Positions 21,813-32,990 of a DNA stretch of 60,000 nucleotides are shown piece by piece. The notes beneath the pieces were generated by a model. The model did not search any database. It had not been told where the DNA came from and saw nothing but the letters and a program-made list of their open reading frames with translations. The stretch is from Membranipora membranacea (Eukaryota; Bryozoa; Gymnolaemata; Cheilostomatida; Membraniporidae). The DNA is taken from assembly GCA_914767715.1 (NCBI GenBank), contig OU612067.1, forward strand, positions 30,232,162 to 30,292,161, in the 5' to 3' direction. Positions within the stretch are counted from its first letter, which is position 1, and every line of letters starts with the position of its first letter. Made by a program: the position numbers and the translations under genes.

Positions 21813-24075
21813 CCTGAGACTCTCTTGTTTATAACACTAGATTATATCAGACCACACTGGTGAGACCACATCCTTGAAGAGCCATCATCTTATTAGCCTA
21901 AACATAAAATTCTATAGCTTTTTATTAAGAAGTTCTCAACGACTACCCTCACCTTAACACACCACAATTGATTACTTGCACTCCAAACCAGATTCTTGAG
22001 GTTCTCTCGTTTAATATCACTAAAATATACCAGACAACAACGGTGAGGCCACAACATTGATGAGCAATCATCTTATTATGTTAGATATATAATTTTATAG
22101 CTGTTTATCAAGCAGTTCTCAACAACATCCCTCACCCTTACATACCACAATTGATTACTTGCACTCCAAACCAGATTCTTGAGGCTCTCTCGTTTAAAAA
22201 CACTAAAATATACCAGACCACACCAGTGAGACCATATTATTGATGAGCAATCATCTTATTTGGCTAAATATATAATTTTATAGCTGTTTATCAAGAAGCT
22301 CTTGACGACTACCCTCACCCTAACATACCACAATTAATTACTTGCACTCAAAGCCACATTCTTGCGGCGCTCTCATTTCATAAGACTAACATAAATATCA
22401 GACCATGCTAGAAAAAAACCAACACCGGTGAGGCCATACTCTATTCAAATCATACTTTTACCCATGGGGTGTTATACGAAACATTGTTCTTCATTTAACA
22501 TGTCTAACCTTTCCACTACCAACACCTATGAACTGTAATGTAATAAGCCTTGATGCACCAGGTCAATTACCAGTGTATGTCACTACAATACCAATCACTC
22601 TTCTATCAACTTATTATCAACTACAATACCACACATTCTTCTATCAACTTGTTGATCGACCCTGTCGTGTCAATATCTTGCTTTCTGTCCAACACATCTA
22701 CCACGTCTGCACCATTTGTAATCAGGACTAACAATTTCAGGGCCATCTGGATCTCAAAAAACACTAGGACTCTAAGCTTACTTGAAGGAAAAGGAGCGCC
22801 AAATCTCTTATAATACAAAAATTAATCTGTAAACTGACTTCGGCCAAAATGTACTAATGAACACAAAACTCGGGGTTACATATACGATCGACGGTGCTGA
22901 TGATATGAACATTGCTACAAGGACTCTGTCAACTGCAATTATAAATCAGAAGCAGAAGCTTGTTGGGGATCCAAAAGACTGGACCTGTTCTGGTTCTGTT
23001 CTGGATTTGCAAGATAACCACTGGCAACTAATGATACCTTTCATTTTCCTTACGGCCGAGATATAGTTGCCACAGCCTATCGGAAAGGTTCCTGTTGACA
23101 TGGAAGTTTATTTCTAAACTTTTATCTCTCCATCATGATCAGCCATCTACCAGAGTGACTGAAAATTCATCATGACTTTTCATATTTGGTTCTGTTAAGC
23201 CTTCCTGTAATGGCCATTATTTACACTACTGTTAAGTGTCCCTTGTCCTTAGCCTTAGCCCTGAGAGCTCTAGTAAAGATGCAGCAGGATCACCGTAAAA
23301 CCATTATTGTGTCAGATTAGTTTTTTTTTCTACCAGTAACCGTATGCAACATTATCTCAATCAATATGCAAAGATATGTCAGCTACTACCTAGTCTAAAC
23401 CTTAATACATTTGTTTACCCCTAAGCCCAGAAGACATCCTATTAATATATGATCTGTCATAAGTTCTAACAGATATATTTGCTGATTTTTACAGTTCAAT
23501 GGACCAAAAAGATCGATGTGGCTCATCAGTGGAGAACAGAGATACTATAATTTTAAGCGCATGCATCCTATCTTAAGATGTTATACACCCTACTAGCAGT
23601 TATGGGAAAAGTTTTTCTACATTTCTGCTAGCGGCCTAGTACGTACGTGGAGCTCTTGGATAAAATATGTCGCAGCTAAGTTTTAGCTCTATGCTGTTAT
23701 CTGATCAATGATGCTCCATACCCTGGAGGTTTCATAATTATTGTTTATGGATGGACATTTTTATTCCTAAAATTTTTTTTAGATGCAATGAGAATTTAAA
23801 AGACCAGTTAATTAAGGTAATTAGCATAATTATTACTGACCTTATTTTAACCAACATTAAATATAGCTAAAGCAGCCAGCTATTTCTCTAAGCTGTTTGC
23901 GCTTTCTCATTGTATTTTAGCTGTGACTCATTTGTTTGGACCCTCAGCTAGCATTATTACGCGCGGCAGCTCAGCCAGAGGAAGGTTTATCTCTGGCCAC
24001 CAGTAAGTTTCTTTATGTTTATTATGTTTTCAACTCGCTCCAAGAAATGCCTAGAACCCTACACCATGTTAGTTG
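21813..24075 (+). repeat. 2.3 kb tandem duplication, unit 2
   Basis: Second copy of 19507-21790, separated from it by about 20 bp. It starts with the same 181-bp sub-repeats (21813-22415). The close similarity shows a recent event compared with the copy at 30.5-31.7 kb. Confidence 0.9.
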
Positions 24076-24435
24076 TTATGCCTGTGTATTGAACGTCCAC
24101 TCCATCAATAATTGTAAGAGTATAAATTTATTTTGTATTATGTATTTTTCACGTACGATGTTAATTGTTTTTGTCTCGTTTTCACTTCTGATATCGAATT
24201 CATTTTATGTTAAGCTTCATTGCATACCACATGTTGAACCGTTTTGTTTTGTCCTGTTCTGTCATTGTTTTTTATAGGTTACGACTTAAAAATAAACTTA
24301 ATCATAACCCACAAGTCAGTTGGCAATTTAATACAGACGGCACATACCAGCGCAGTTATGATGGTACCTCATCTGTATGATACATACAGGCTTTGATGTT
24401 TATCACAACCTTAAATTAGACTGTATTGAGAACAG

Positions 24436-24530
24436 TATAAAAACAGTAATTAAGAACAGGTTGGCACATTCGTCTTGAAAGACCTTAACAGAACAGAACT
24501 CTGAATAGCTATATACGCAGCAAAATTACG
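24436..24530 (+). promoter_or_regulatory. TATA box and noncoding first exon of the cysteine peptide gene
   Basis: TATAAAA at 24436-24442. Exon 1 ends at 24530 before gtaaga. The same block, including the TATA box, is well conserved in the decayed copy at about 31757-31865. That copy's downstream exon is gone, so this conservation may simply reflect recent duplication. Confidence 0.55.
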
Positions 24531-25102
24531 GTAAGACACATAATCAAACACTAATTCCATCATGATAAATTATCATGATATTGTAATCACACTATATTTA
24601 TGTGAATTGTTAGCATGTATGTTAGTGTTTTCATCATTTGTCAATATTGATTTGTAGTGTGTCTAGAAGGGTCTACACTCTACAGTATGTTAGCTCCGCT
24701 GTTACAGATTAACACTAAAATATCTTTGACTAAGCTACTGTTGATTTTGATAACTTCTAGCGTAACTAGAGCAGCTTTGTAACTGCTCTAGGTAAGCCCG
24801 GGCTAGGCTTACTGTTACACTATAAGCAGATTATCATTTGAACGTGAATCCATGACAGGGGAGATAGTATACTCTAGACTCTTCTAGAACCGGGATTTTC
24901 GCAATAGAAATTAGATAACATCATGTGTGAAAAATCTCAGTTTATTGTTCATAGCCACGGCAAAACTTTAATATGAACAGTGGTTGTTTTTTGCTTTCCT
25001 AGACGCTTTAAGATAATGTCGGAGAACGATCCGAATGTCAACATATCATATACTGTTGCCATTGTTATTAAGTTGAAACGACTTAATTTTCTTTTTATGC
25101 AG

Positions 25103-25946
25103 ATGAAGATCACCACCATTGTTGTTGTTGCTATTATGGCAGTTGCTGGAATGACTTTTGCCAAAGAATGTTCTACAATCCTGTAAGTCTGAGCTTTTAA
25201 CTGAAATTTATTGTATATCCCTATGAGAATATAAAAAAAGCCAATTATCTTCCATTCTGTTTAGTTAAAACCTAAAAATAGTTAAATATCTAATATTTAG
25301 GTTATTCATGCCAGTTAAGTACCAATTACAGAATATTTGGTGGTCAAAAGGCTTATCATTATTATCTAAAAACCATTAAAAAATTTGCGTGGGTTGAAAT
25401 TTTTTTGCACAGCGTAATTTATAATTTATTTGAACCATCTGTTTAACATTGAAGACTTGTAACTTAGAATATTATTGATCACAATCTTAAAAATATTATA
25501 ATCCTATTTTGAGCTAAAAAATGTCTCTCATCATATTGATGATGCTGCAATCTCAAAAGCATCTCAATGAATGTATTACTTGAGATAATATTTTTATTTA
25601 TGATTTATTTGGTTTTAAAGTATGGTGCGTTAGAATTCTTGACTGGAAAAGAATTTTACTCTTTGCTCGAACTGCAGAACCTTCTATATTCTTTGTCGGG
25701 TATTGAATGGTTTAGGTCCTGTTTCGACCAAACTAGATTCCGAAAGATAGCTGAAACCGGAAAATGCGATCAGCTCCTGATTTCTGTAACTTATTCCAGC
25801 CAAAGTTGATGGTTTAGAAAATTGAAACATACATCTTCATAACCATGACATATGTTTTTCGTTGTAGGGACTGTCCATGGCCCGAAGTCTGCTTGCACCC
25901 TGCATCATCAAGAGAGCAATCTTACTGCAAAAAACTGGATTATTAG
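25103..25946 (+). CDS. Small secreted cysteine-containing peptide precursor (52 aa)
   Basis: Coding exons are 25103-25182 and 25868-25946, joined in phase 2. The acceptor ttttatgcag falls directly before the ATG. Residues 1-20 are a signal peptide: MKITT, core IVVVAIMAVAGM, cleavage after TFA. The mature part is 32 residues with four cysteines: one in the KEC start, then DC, a VC in CPWPEVC, and SYC near the end. This is enough for two disulfides. The core HPASSREQ is also found in the related exon at 39739-39817. Two overlapping AATAAA signals lie at 25969-25979. The intron of 685 bp follows gtaagt. Secreted disulfide peptides of this size are commonly antimicrobial, signalling or venom-type; I recognise no family and cannot choose. 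The splice structure is strongly supported by the paralogous exon. Confidence 0.7.
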
Positions 25947-26389
25947 TTTGTTGTCATACAAATTCCACAATAAAATAAAAGTGAAATACTACTAATTCAG
26001 GATATCTGTGTTATTATTCTCTGAACATATTGGCACTCCGCACAATCATGGAACCCAAGTCACTGCGGACCATGTCTATAGTTTGCTGTTGCACTGATTT
26101 CTCAGTAAAATGAAAGTGAGGCTTTACTAAATCAGAATCTATGTGTCATTATAATTCTCTGAACATATTGGTGAACAACTGTGGTATTAGTTGTACGACA
26201 CAGTGACACACTGAGTGCGATAATGATCACAATGAAATGGTCACAAACGATTATTGTTATTTATGATTATGCTCTTTTTGTCTGGTGCATCGGTGAAGAC
26301 ACAAAGTTACCATGAGTACTTGAATAACTGTTTAAAGCACTCGACTAAAAACCAACAAGTTCTGGTTGACTTTTGATTGTGATATAACT

Positions 26390-27000
26390 ACTTGCAAATT
26401 GTTATCCCTCTCAGTTTCTTCTTATGGCCAGGAAATAGTTGACCACAGTTTAGAATCCTTCTGTCTGAACTTCTCAGTGGTAGGAAGTTTATTGGTATAG
26501 TTCTATCATTCTATTATAATCAGCCATCTACTGAGTAACCAAAAATTTATCATGATCTTTTGTGTCTGTTATTCTTAAGCATGCCAGTGGTGGTTATTAT
26601 ACATATCAAACACTAGAATAGCAAATTCAAGTGTCCATGTAAGGAAAGGTGGAATTTAACAAATTATGATCCGTAATACCATCTGATTTTAATCAACTAA
26701 ACAAGTTCTATGAGATAAACTTGATATTTTTGCAGTCAAACGGATCAAATTGATCGGTGTGGCCCATATGTGGCAACAGATATGATCATTACAGTATATA
26801 CATCCCCACAGAGGATGATCTACACCCAACCAGCATGAAAATGTTGGAGGAATCTTTGTTCTGACTCTCCACTGGCTGTTCACTGCATACATGGAACTAA
26901 TTGGTGATTATCTTTTAGCTCTATTTCTGCACAATGATGTGACCTGATCAAGGGCATTCCTTACCCTGGATGTTTTATAATTATCATGGTACATCATCTT
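26390..27000 (+). repeat. Highly diverged copy of the central part of the 2.3 kb unit
   Basis: Blocks around cagccatctactgag, tttgcagt-caa-ggatc-aaa-gatcg-tgtgg, ctacaccc-accagca, and accctggatgtttta-aattat match 20840-21460 and 31250-31690 in order. It leads straight into family R copy B, so the two repeat families are joined here. Confidence 0.55.
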
Positions 27001-27911
27001 TTATCAAACAACCCTTCAGACAGCAGGGCTTTGATGCTGCTAGGTCAAGCATATCGAATGTCAGATCCAACTGATAAGAGAACGTAATTATACATTGACA
27101 AATAACATAAAATGGGTCCATAATTATGTTTTGGAAACACATCTGCGGCTGTTTTTCTTCTGCTAAACAATCTTGACTTAGGTTACATGAGTGTAAATGT
27201 GCCTCAGCTGGGTTTTAGGCATTACCACCCTTCAATGATACATTGTACAAACCAAGCTATGTCAATTCCAATTAAATTTGCTGTGAATGGCTGGAGCCAG
27301 AGGTTTTGCTGACCTATAAGAAGGGGAATTCTGAGCCTCCTAATTAGTCTACAATATAAACAAACGGGAGTCGTCTACCTCCTTTGCTGGGGTGGGATAA
27401 CTCTGACCTCTTGTGCCAGTGTCAATTGTAAACTAATCAAAAGATTAGGAGGATGTTCTTTCAGGCAATCAGAAAGCCTATAAGACCTCATGCTGAAATG
27501 TTAATTTCAGACTCGGAGGAGGTTTCCAAATTAACACAAAGTTATGAGATTTAAATCCAACGTTCTGCTAAAATATTAGTTCACTAAATTTATCTAGAAC
27601 TAAAAGAGAAAAACTAAACTACTATCTACAGACTCTATTTTCAAGTACACTTGTATGCCAAAAGTTGCATATGGGAAAATGGATTTCACAAGGCTACCCC
27701 AATCCATTTAAAACCAGTGAGAGTTATGCCAAGTTATAATGCAGCTCATATTTTGGAATCCAAGCAGAGGCCTCATGATCTTCCTTACACACACTGGAAT
27801 GTTTAACCAATCAGTCAGGGCAGGTCAGGGCAGCCAAAATTATGATGCAGTCCACAGGTAGGTATCCATTCTCTCGACTCACACTCTTCATTACAACTAC
27901 TGAAATGGTTA

Positions 27912-27974
27912 ACCAAGGAGTTAAAGACATTTAACTCCTTTTTAAATGTCTTTAAGTCTTTAACTCCTTGGATT
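27912..27974. repeat. Inverted repeat (hairpin)
   Basis: Arms ccaaggagttaaagaca and gtctttaactccttgg bracket a second nested pairing of aaagacattta. It is present in copy B of family R but not in copy A. Confidence 0.7.
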
Positions 27975-28129
27975 GACCAATCAGTCAAGGTAGGTCAGGG
28001 CAGCTAACTGTATGAACTTGCGAATTCACCAGTAAGTTTGGCCCATTCACAGTACGCTGGTTTTATTGATCGGCTTACTCATTGACAACCTAACCAAGCA
28101 TGGAGTATATTCCTACAAAGCAGGAGCTG

Positions 28130-28350
28130 CAGTGGTTGGTGACAGTGTCCTCCTGTACAGGAGGGTTCTTTCATCTGCATGCACATATTGGTTGTACATA
28201 CAGAGAATACCTCCATTATTTTGAGTCCTGATCAGAAGGGACTATGTGATCAGTCAAATTCGACTTTTGGCATCGGATTGGATTTGAACCCACACCCGGC
28301 TCATCAACTGGCAGACGCGCTTACCGCTAAGCCAAACTGACTGACTGGCT
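28130..28350 (-). mobile_element. tRNA-derived SINE (family S1), in repeat copy B
   Basis: Minus strand: A-box region TTGGCTTAGCGGTAAGCGCG and a perfect B-box GGGTTCAAATCC, then the family body. It is better preserved than the copy at 6225-6425. Confidence 0.75.
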
Positions 28351-29216
28351 TAATATTTGTTAGCAAAGCATTGTCTCTCACTTGAGGGTGCAAGAGGTGT
28401 TAAATCAGTCAAACCAGTCAGCAATAATCATTGATTGGTTGTGTACAGTTGTAAGTTTATGTCAGCACAACAAAGCAAGTCACTACACTGCTCCTTGTAC
28501 TGGTCGATCTTGTCATCAAGGAGCATCTGTCATTCCTTGGTGTTATGCAGTAAATGTGGGCTGAGTGGCTAGGAAGGAAAACGCAATCGTTCAATGGCAG
28601 AAGTAGCAAAACATACTGAATCTGCCATTACCGCATATCGACTTTGTGTACTCATTAAATGGACCAGGTTTATTTGAGTCCATGATCCGGCTTTCAATTT
28701 GTAAAAATCAGATAATACAATATGAACACAGATTGCTTGGATAATGGTGTCTCACACATATTATAAAACAGACCTGAATGGTCCGACAAACAAGATTACA
28801 ACAATACCTCTGTAGGAGTTTATAGCCTATATTTTCAATCTTTTCAGCATTCCAGGGACTGATAAACATATTTTCACCATGGAATAAATCTGTACACAGT
28901 TGCAAACAAACAAGATTGCAGTACTATCTCTGAAGGGGTTTGTAGCCCTCCTCTTATCACCATTCCAGGGATTGATGAAGATATTTTAGTGATTGGGCCG
29001 CTATTCCAATTTGCAGTGATTCAAGAACCAAGGTAAGTAATGCAGAGTTTGTAGTACTGAAAGAGGAGATTGCAGAGTCTTTACTTTAAGTTATGAGCAG
29101 CAGCAGTTAAGTAGCAGAAACACTAGTAATGATAGTGGTTAATACCTCAAGTAAGTGGTACTAAGATCAAACAAGGTGCTTGTGGTTTTGATGCAGTCCT
29201 TTAAGGAGTACTTCTT

Positions 29217-29440
29217 TAAGGCTCAGTTGGTTAGAGCGCCGGAATTCAACACGCAAGTGATGAAGGTCGCGGGTTCGAATCTCACTGCAGTCCATCTTCT
29301 ACTGGGGATTGGGACTGCAAACAGAGAGCAAATTGGCGGAGGGATATTGCGGCCTCGCCAATAAGGCAATAATATTTCGCCGCCCATGCCTCGGGATGGG
29401 CGAGTGATAAGACATCGGATTTTAATCAACCTTTATCAAT
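29217..29440 (+). mobile_element. tRNA-derived SINE (family S2)
   Basis: A-box in GCTCAGTTGGTTAGAGCGC and B-box GGGTTCGAATC about 40 bases later, followed by a body (ctgcaaac-gagagcaa, ggcctcgccaataaggca, gcctcgggatgggcg) shared with 55718-55935. The body continues past tRNA length and the 3' tRNA stem is missing, so this is a SINE and not a tRNA gene. Confidence 0.8.
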
Positions 29441-29489
29441 CTTTAATCAGCAGTCATAGCAAAGCAAAATGTCAATCCTGTCGCTTCCA

Positions 29490-29645
29490 GTGGTCTTAAG
29501 TACTAGTCTGAGTGACGTCGAGAGAAGATACAGTCAGAATGAAAACAAGTCCTTAGCTTTTGCGTCGGGTTAAGAACATTTCAGGGATTATCTGGTACAA
29601 AGTTCATCCTCATGACAGATTGTGAACCGCTACTGACTGTATAAG
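29490..29645 (+). pseudogene. Ty3-type RNase H fragment, broken
   Basis: One frame reads TSLSDVERRYSQNENKSLAF and then EHFRDYL after a stop. A second frame continues with GTKFILMTDCEPLLTV. This is the RNase H signature ..RRYSQ.E.E.LA...EHF..YL.G.KF...TDH.PLL. At least one stop and one frameshift are present, and the usual His of TDH is Cys. It is an isolated relic; no RT or integrase is next to it. Confidence 0.7.
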
Positions 29646-30120
29646 GTGATAGGCCATATCCCCTATATCTCCGCTCACCCACCTACATACTGTAACATTT
29701 TGCTAAACTCTTGGGTGAAAACATCAAAGAGTGGCAACTCAGGGAGTTTTTTCCCAAACAAATCCAGGTATTGCTGTAGCAATAGCACTGGTTTCAAGGG
29801 TTCGCCTGAGTCGTCAACAAGTTTGACCCTAGCCTCTGTCTTAGAGTGTTTGAACGACCTAAGAGTTAATGACAGGAGGTTTTATCCTTTGACCAATGCA
29901 CATCTCCGAACTGATGGGCATGGAGCTATCTGTGGAGCACAATTCCGATGGTCGAAGAAACCCGTAAAAAGCTACTGCCATCATGCAAGAAGACACTTGA
30001 AGACACTGCAGTTTTCGTGCCTGACTCAACTCATTCTTAAACCCCTTCAGCATCATTTTGAGTACAGGGATACTTTTAGGTCTAACTTGCAAGATCATGG
30101 AATAACTATATATAAACTTT
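29646..30120 (-). pseudogene. Tyrosine recombinase fragment (Crypton or DIRS type), broken
   Basis: One minus-strand frame (29859-30098) contains a KGFKNELSQ...MMAVAFYGFLRPSEL stretch, the helix carrying the first catalytic Arg region typical of retrotransposon and Crypton tyrosine recombinases (FFGFLR.SEL). After a stop, another frame continues with LRSFKHSKTEARVKLVDD and PVLLLQQYLDLLG, matching the next segment (the SKTD...L...YL region). The C-terminal H-x-x-R and Tyr were not found, so the domain is truncated and frame-broken. Confidence 0.6.
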
Positions 30121-31756
30121 GTTATTGTCGATCAATGTCAATGACAAATAAAGACCATGCAAAAATAAATAGATAAAAACAAAGCAGTCAGGTGTATTTA
30201 TGGAAAATATCATTGTCTATAAATGCTGCCATATTTATGAAAGTCTCTTTTCATATTTTCCCTCATATGGAATCAAAATTCTATTGCAGATTGAAGGCGG
30301 GAACGCTGTTTGTGTAGATATTGTCATAAAAAATAAGCCTGATTTAAGTGCAATCAAGTCCTAATATAACTTAAACCATGTGAGCGGTTCTAACACCACC
30401 CTGAGGAGACCTGATAGAAATGTCAGTAAACTCAAACAGGTGCTACCTTCTGTGAATGGCTCTCTCATTTCAACTAACATAAAAATCAGACCATGCTAGA
30501 AAAAGATCAACACAGGTGAGGCCATACTCTATTCAAATCGTACTTGTACACACGCGTGTTTGTCGAAATATCCTACTCCATTTAACATGTCTAACCTTTC
30601 CACTACCAACACCTATTATCTGTCCCGTAATTTGATCATTTTCTGAATAACTGCAGCTATAAGCCTTGATGCACCAAGTCAATTGCCAGTGTATCTCACT
30701 ACAATAACTATCACCTTTTTATCAACTTATTATCAACTACAAAACTAAACACTCTTCTATCAACTTGATGTTCGACCCTGCCATGTCAATATCTTGCTAT
30801 ATGTCCAACACATTGACCAAGTCTGTACCAATCAGGACTAACAATATCTGGGCCATCCGGATCTCAAAGAACACCAGGACTCTAAGCTGACCTGAAGGAA
30901 AAGGAAGGCCAAATATCTTATACATTAATCTGTTGACTGACATCTGCTGAAACCTACAAATGAACACAAAATTCAGGGTTATATATACAATCAACGGTGC
31001 TGATGATATGAAAATTGCTACAAGGACTCGGTGAACTGTAATTATAAATCAGAAGCAGAAACAGAAGAAGTTTGTTGAAGATCAACAAGACTGGATCATC
31101 CTGTTCTGGTTCTGTTCTGGATTTGCAAGATAACCACTGGCAATTAATGATACCTTCAAGTTTCCTAATGGCTGAGATATAATAGTTGTCAACAGCCTAT
31201 CTGAAGATTTCCTATCGATATGGAAGTTCAATTCTTAGCTTGAATCTCAAACTTCCATTATGATCACCAAAGTGACTGAACATTCATCATGACATTTTGG
31301 CTTTGTTTCTCTTAAGTCTTCCTGTTAGTTGTCATTATTTACACTACTGTTTAATGTCCCTGTTTCGAAATGCAGCCCTCGGTACCAGTAATGAGGAACA
31401 CCATCCTCAATATACGATCTGTAATAAGTTCCAATAGATGAAATTGCTAATTTTTGCAGTTCAAAGAACCAAAAACATCTATGTGGCTTATCAGTTGAGG
31501 CCACAGATACTATAATTTTAAGCGCATGCTTCCTATCTAAAGATGTTCTACACCCTACCAGCAGAAAATTTTATTGTAAATAGCGGCCTACTACATACGT
31601 AGAGCTCTTGGATGAATAAGTCTCAGCTCCGTTTTAGCTCTATGATGTTATCTGATCAATGATGTTCCATCCCCTGGAGGTTTCATAATTATGATGGTAC
31701 TGATAATGTACATACAGGCTTTAATTATGTATCACAATCTTAAACTAGATTGTACC

Positions 31757-32990
31757 GAGAACAGTATAAAAACAGTAACAAAGAGCAGGTTGGCACATTC
31801 GTCTTGAAAGACCTGAACAGAACAGAACAGAACTCTGAATATCTATATACGCGACAAAATTAAGGTAAGACACATAAGCACACACTAACTGCATCATGAT
31901 AAATTATCATGAAATTGTTATCACACTATATTTATTGGAATTGTTAATATTGAAATAAAACAGCCTGTGAACCTAATTGCAGTAAAACTCCTGCAAAGTT
32001 TGAAAAATTTTAGTTCATTGCCTCCCCCTGACCACTATGATTCACTATGGTATTTGCTATAATAATTGAAAAAAAACTAATTGCTATTTCCCCAATTTTC
32101 ATTTTTTTATTTTTTTTATTTGCCTCATGAACTCACAATAATTGATTTACTCGGCTAATATATCCACTTTTCTAATAGGACTGACCCTTTAAGATAATTC
32201 CTTATGTAACTTGAGCAGCCTTGTTACTGTTCTTGGTAAGCCCAGGCTAAGCTAACTGTTATACTGTAAGCGGATAATCATTTGAATGTGAATCCATGAC
32301 AGGGGAGATCATTTACTAAAGACCTTTCTAGACCCTGGATTTTGGCAAATTGAATTAGATTACATCATTCCATAATGTCCTTGTGCGAAAAAATTTACTT
32401 TTTTTGTTCATAACAATGGCAAAGCTTTGATATGAACAGTGGTTGTTTTTTGCTTTCCTAGGCACTTTAAACCACTGCTGCCACACAGCCAAATGTGTGC
32501 TTTTATATTATGTATAGCTCAAAACTACTATATTAATCATCTGCCGCAAGAGGTGCCGTAGTTACCGTCTTACTAGTGCAAATTGTACACGTCATAAGCT
32601 GATGCGTAGATTTCATGCCCTGATTTTGAAGATCAGTTTGTGCAAATAATTTGCCCATTAGGTGACAATTAGGAGATTAAAGTCCCTATTAATTATCTTG
32701 GAGCTATGCAGAGTTGAATGAGCACATGTTTGCATGAGTGACAGCAGTAGTTTAAGGTAATGTCAAAGACCAATTCGAATACCAACATATCATATACCAT
32801 TGTTATTGTCAATAAATTGAGATGACTTCATTTTTAAAGATGGTTAAATATCTGAGTAGGTAAACATTTTTGTGCACAGTGCAACTTATAATTTATTTGA
32901 CCCATCTTTTAATCAACGTAGACTTGTAACTTAGAATATTATTGATCACAGTCTTTGAAATGATATTATCCTAATTCGAGCTCAATAATG
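31757..32990 (+). pseudogene. Decayed copy of the cysteine peptide gene (coding exon lost)
   Basis: Promoter TATAAAA, noncoding exon 1 and its gtaaga donor (near 31865), and intron 1 up to the ...gttattgtcaataaattgagatgactt block all align with 24436-25092. The acceptor, the ATG exon and about 180 following bases (25095-25280) are missing; the match resumes at the gttaaatatct block and continues to about 25520. A 280-bp MITE sits in the intron. The last exon is absent downstream because the BEL/Pao element interrupts. Confidence 0.7.
32471..32750. mobile_element. MITE with TTTAA target duplication
   Basis: Absent from the paralogous site (near 25010, single tttaag). Here TTTAA occurs at 32466-32470 and 32751-32755. 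The ends are imperfect inverted repeats: ACCACTGCTGCCAC inward from the left and ACTACTGCTGTCAC from the right, with similarity over about 29 bp. A TTAA-type duplication fits piggyBac-related transposases. There is no coding capacity. Confidence 0.8.

Larger units (their letters stand above)
27001..29030 (+). repeat. Interspersed repeat family R, copy B
   Basis: Collinear with copy A (5270-7210). Its left part (27005-27400) also matches the inverted copy C (59045-59480). Compared with A it has gained a hairpin near 27905-27975 and an extra tandem block near 28905-29000, where the cattccaggga-tgat-aa-atatttt segment is repeated. Confidence 0.7.
30285..32990 (+). repeat. Third, diverged copy of the 19.25-25.5 kb region
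   Basis: Matches 19250-19450, then 20060-21500, then 24330-25520, in that order. The triplicated 181-bp sub-repeats and the second 2.3 kb unit are absent, so this copy keeps an ancestral single-unit arrangement or has lost units. It ends abruptly at about 32990, where the BEL/Pao element begins. Confidence 0.8.

Noticed and set aside
29217-29290. Possible tRNA gene
   Set aside because: A- and B-boxes are present, but the acceptor stem does not close and a SINE body shared with 55718-55935 follows.
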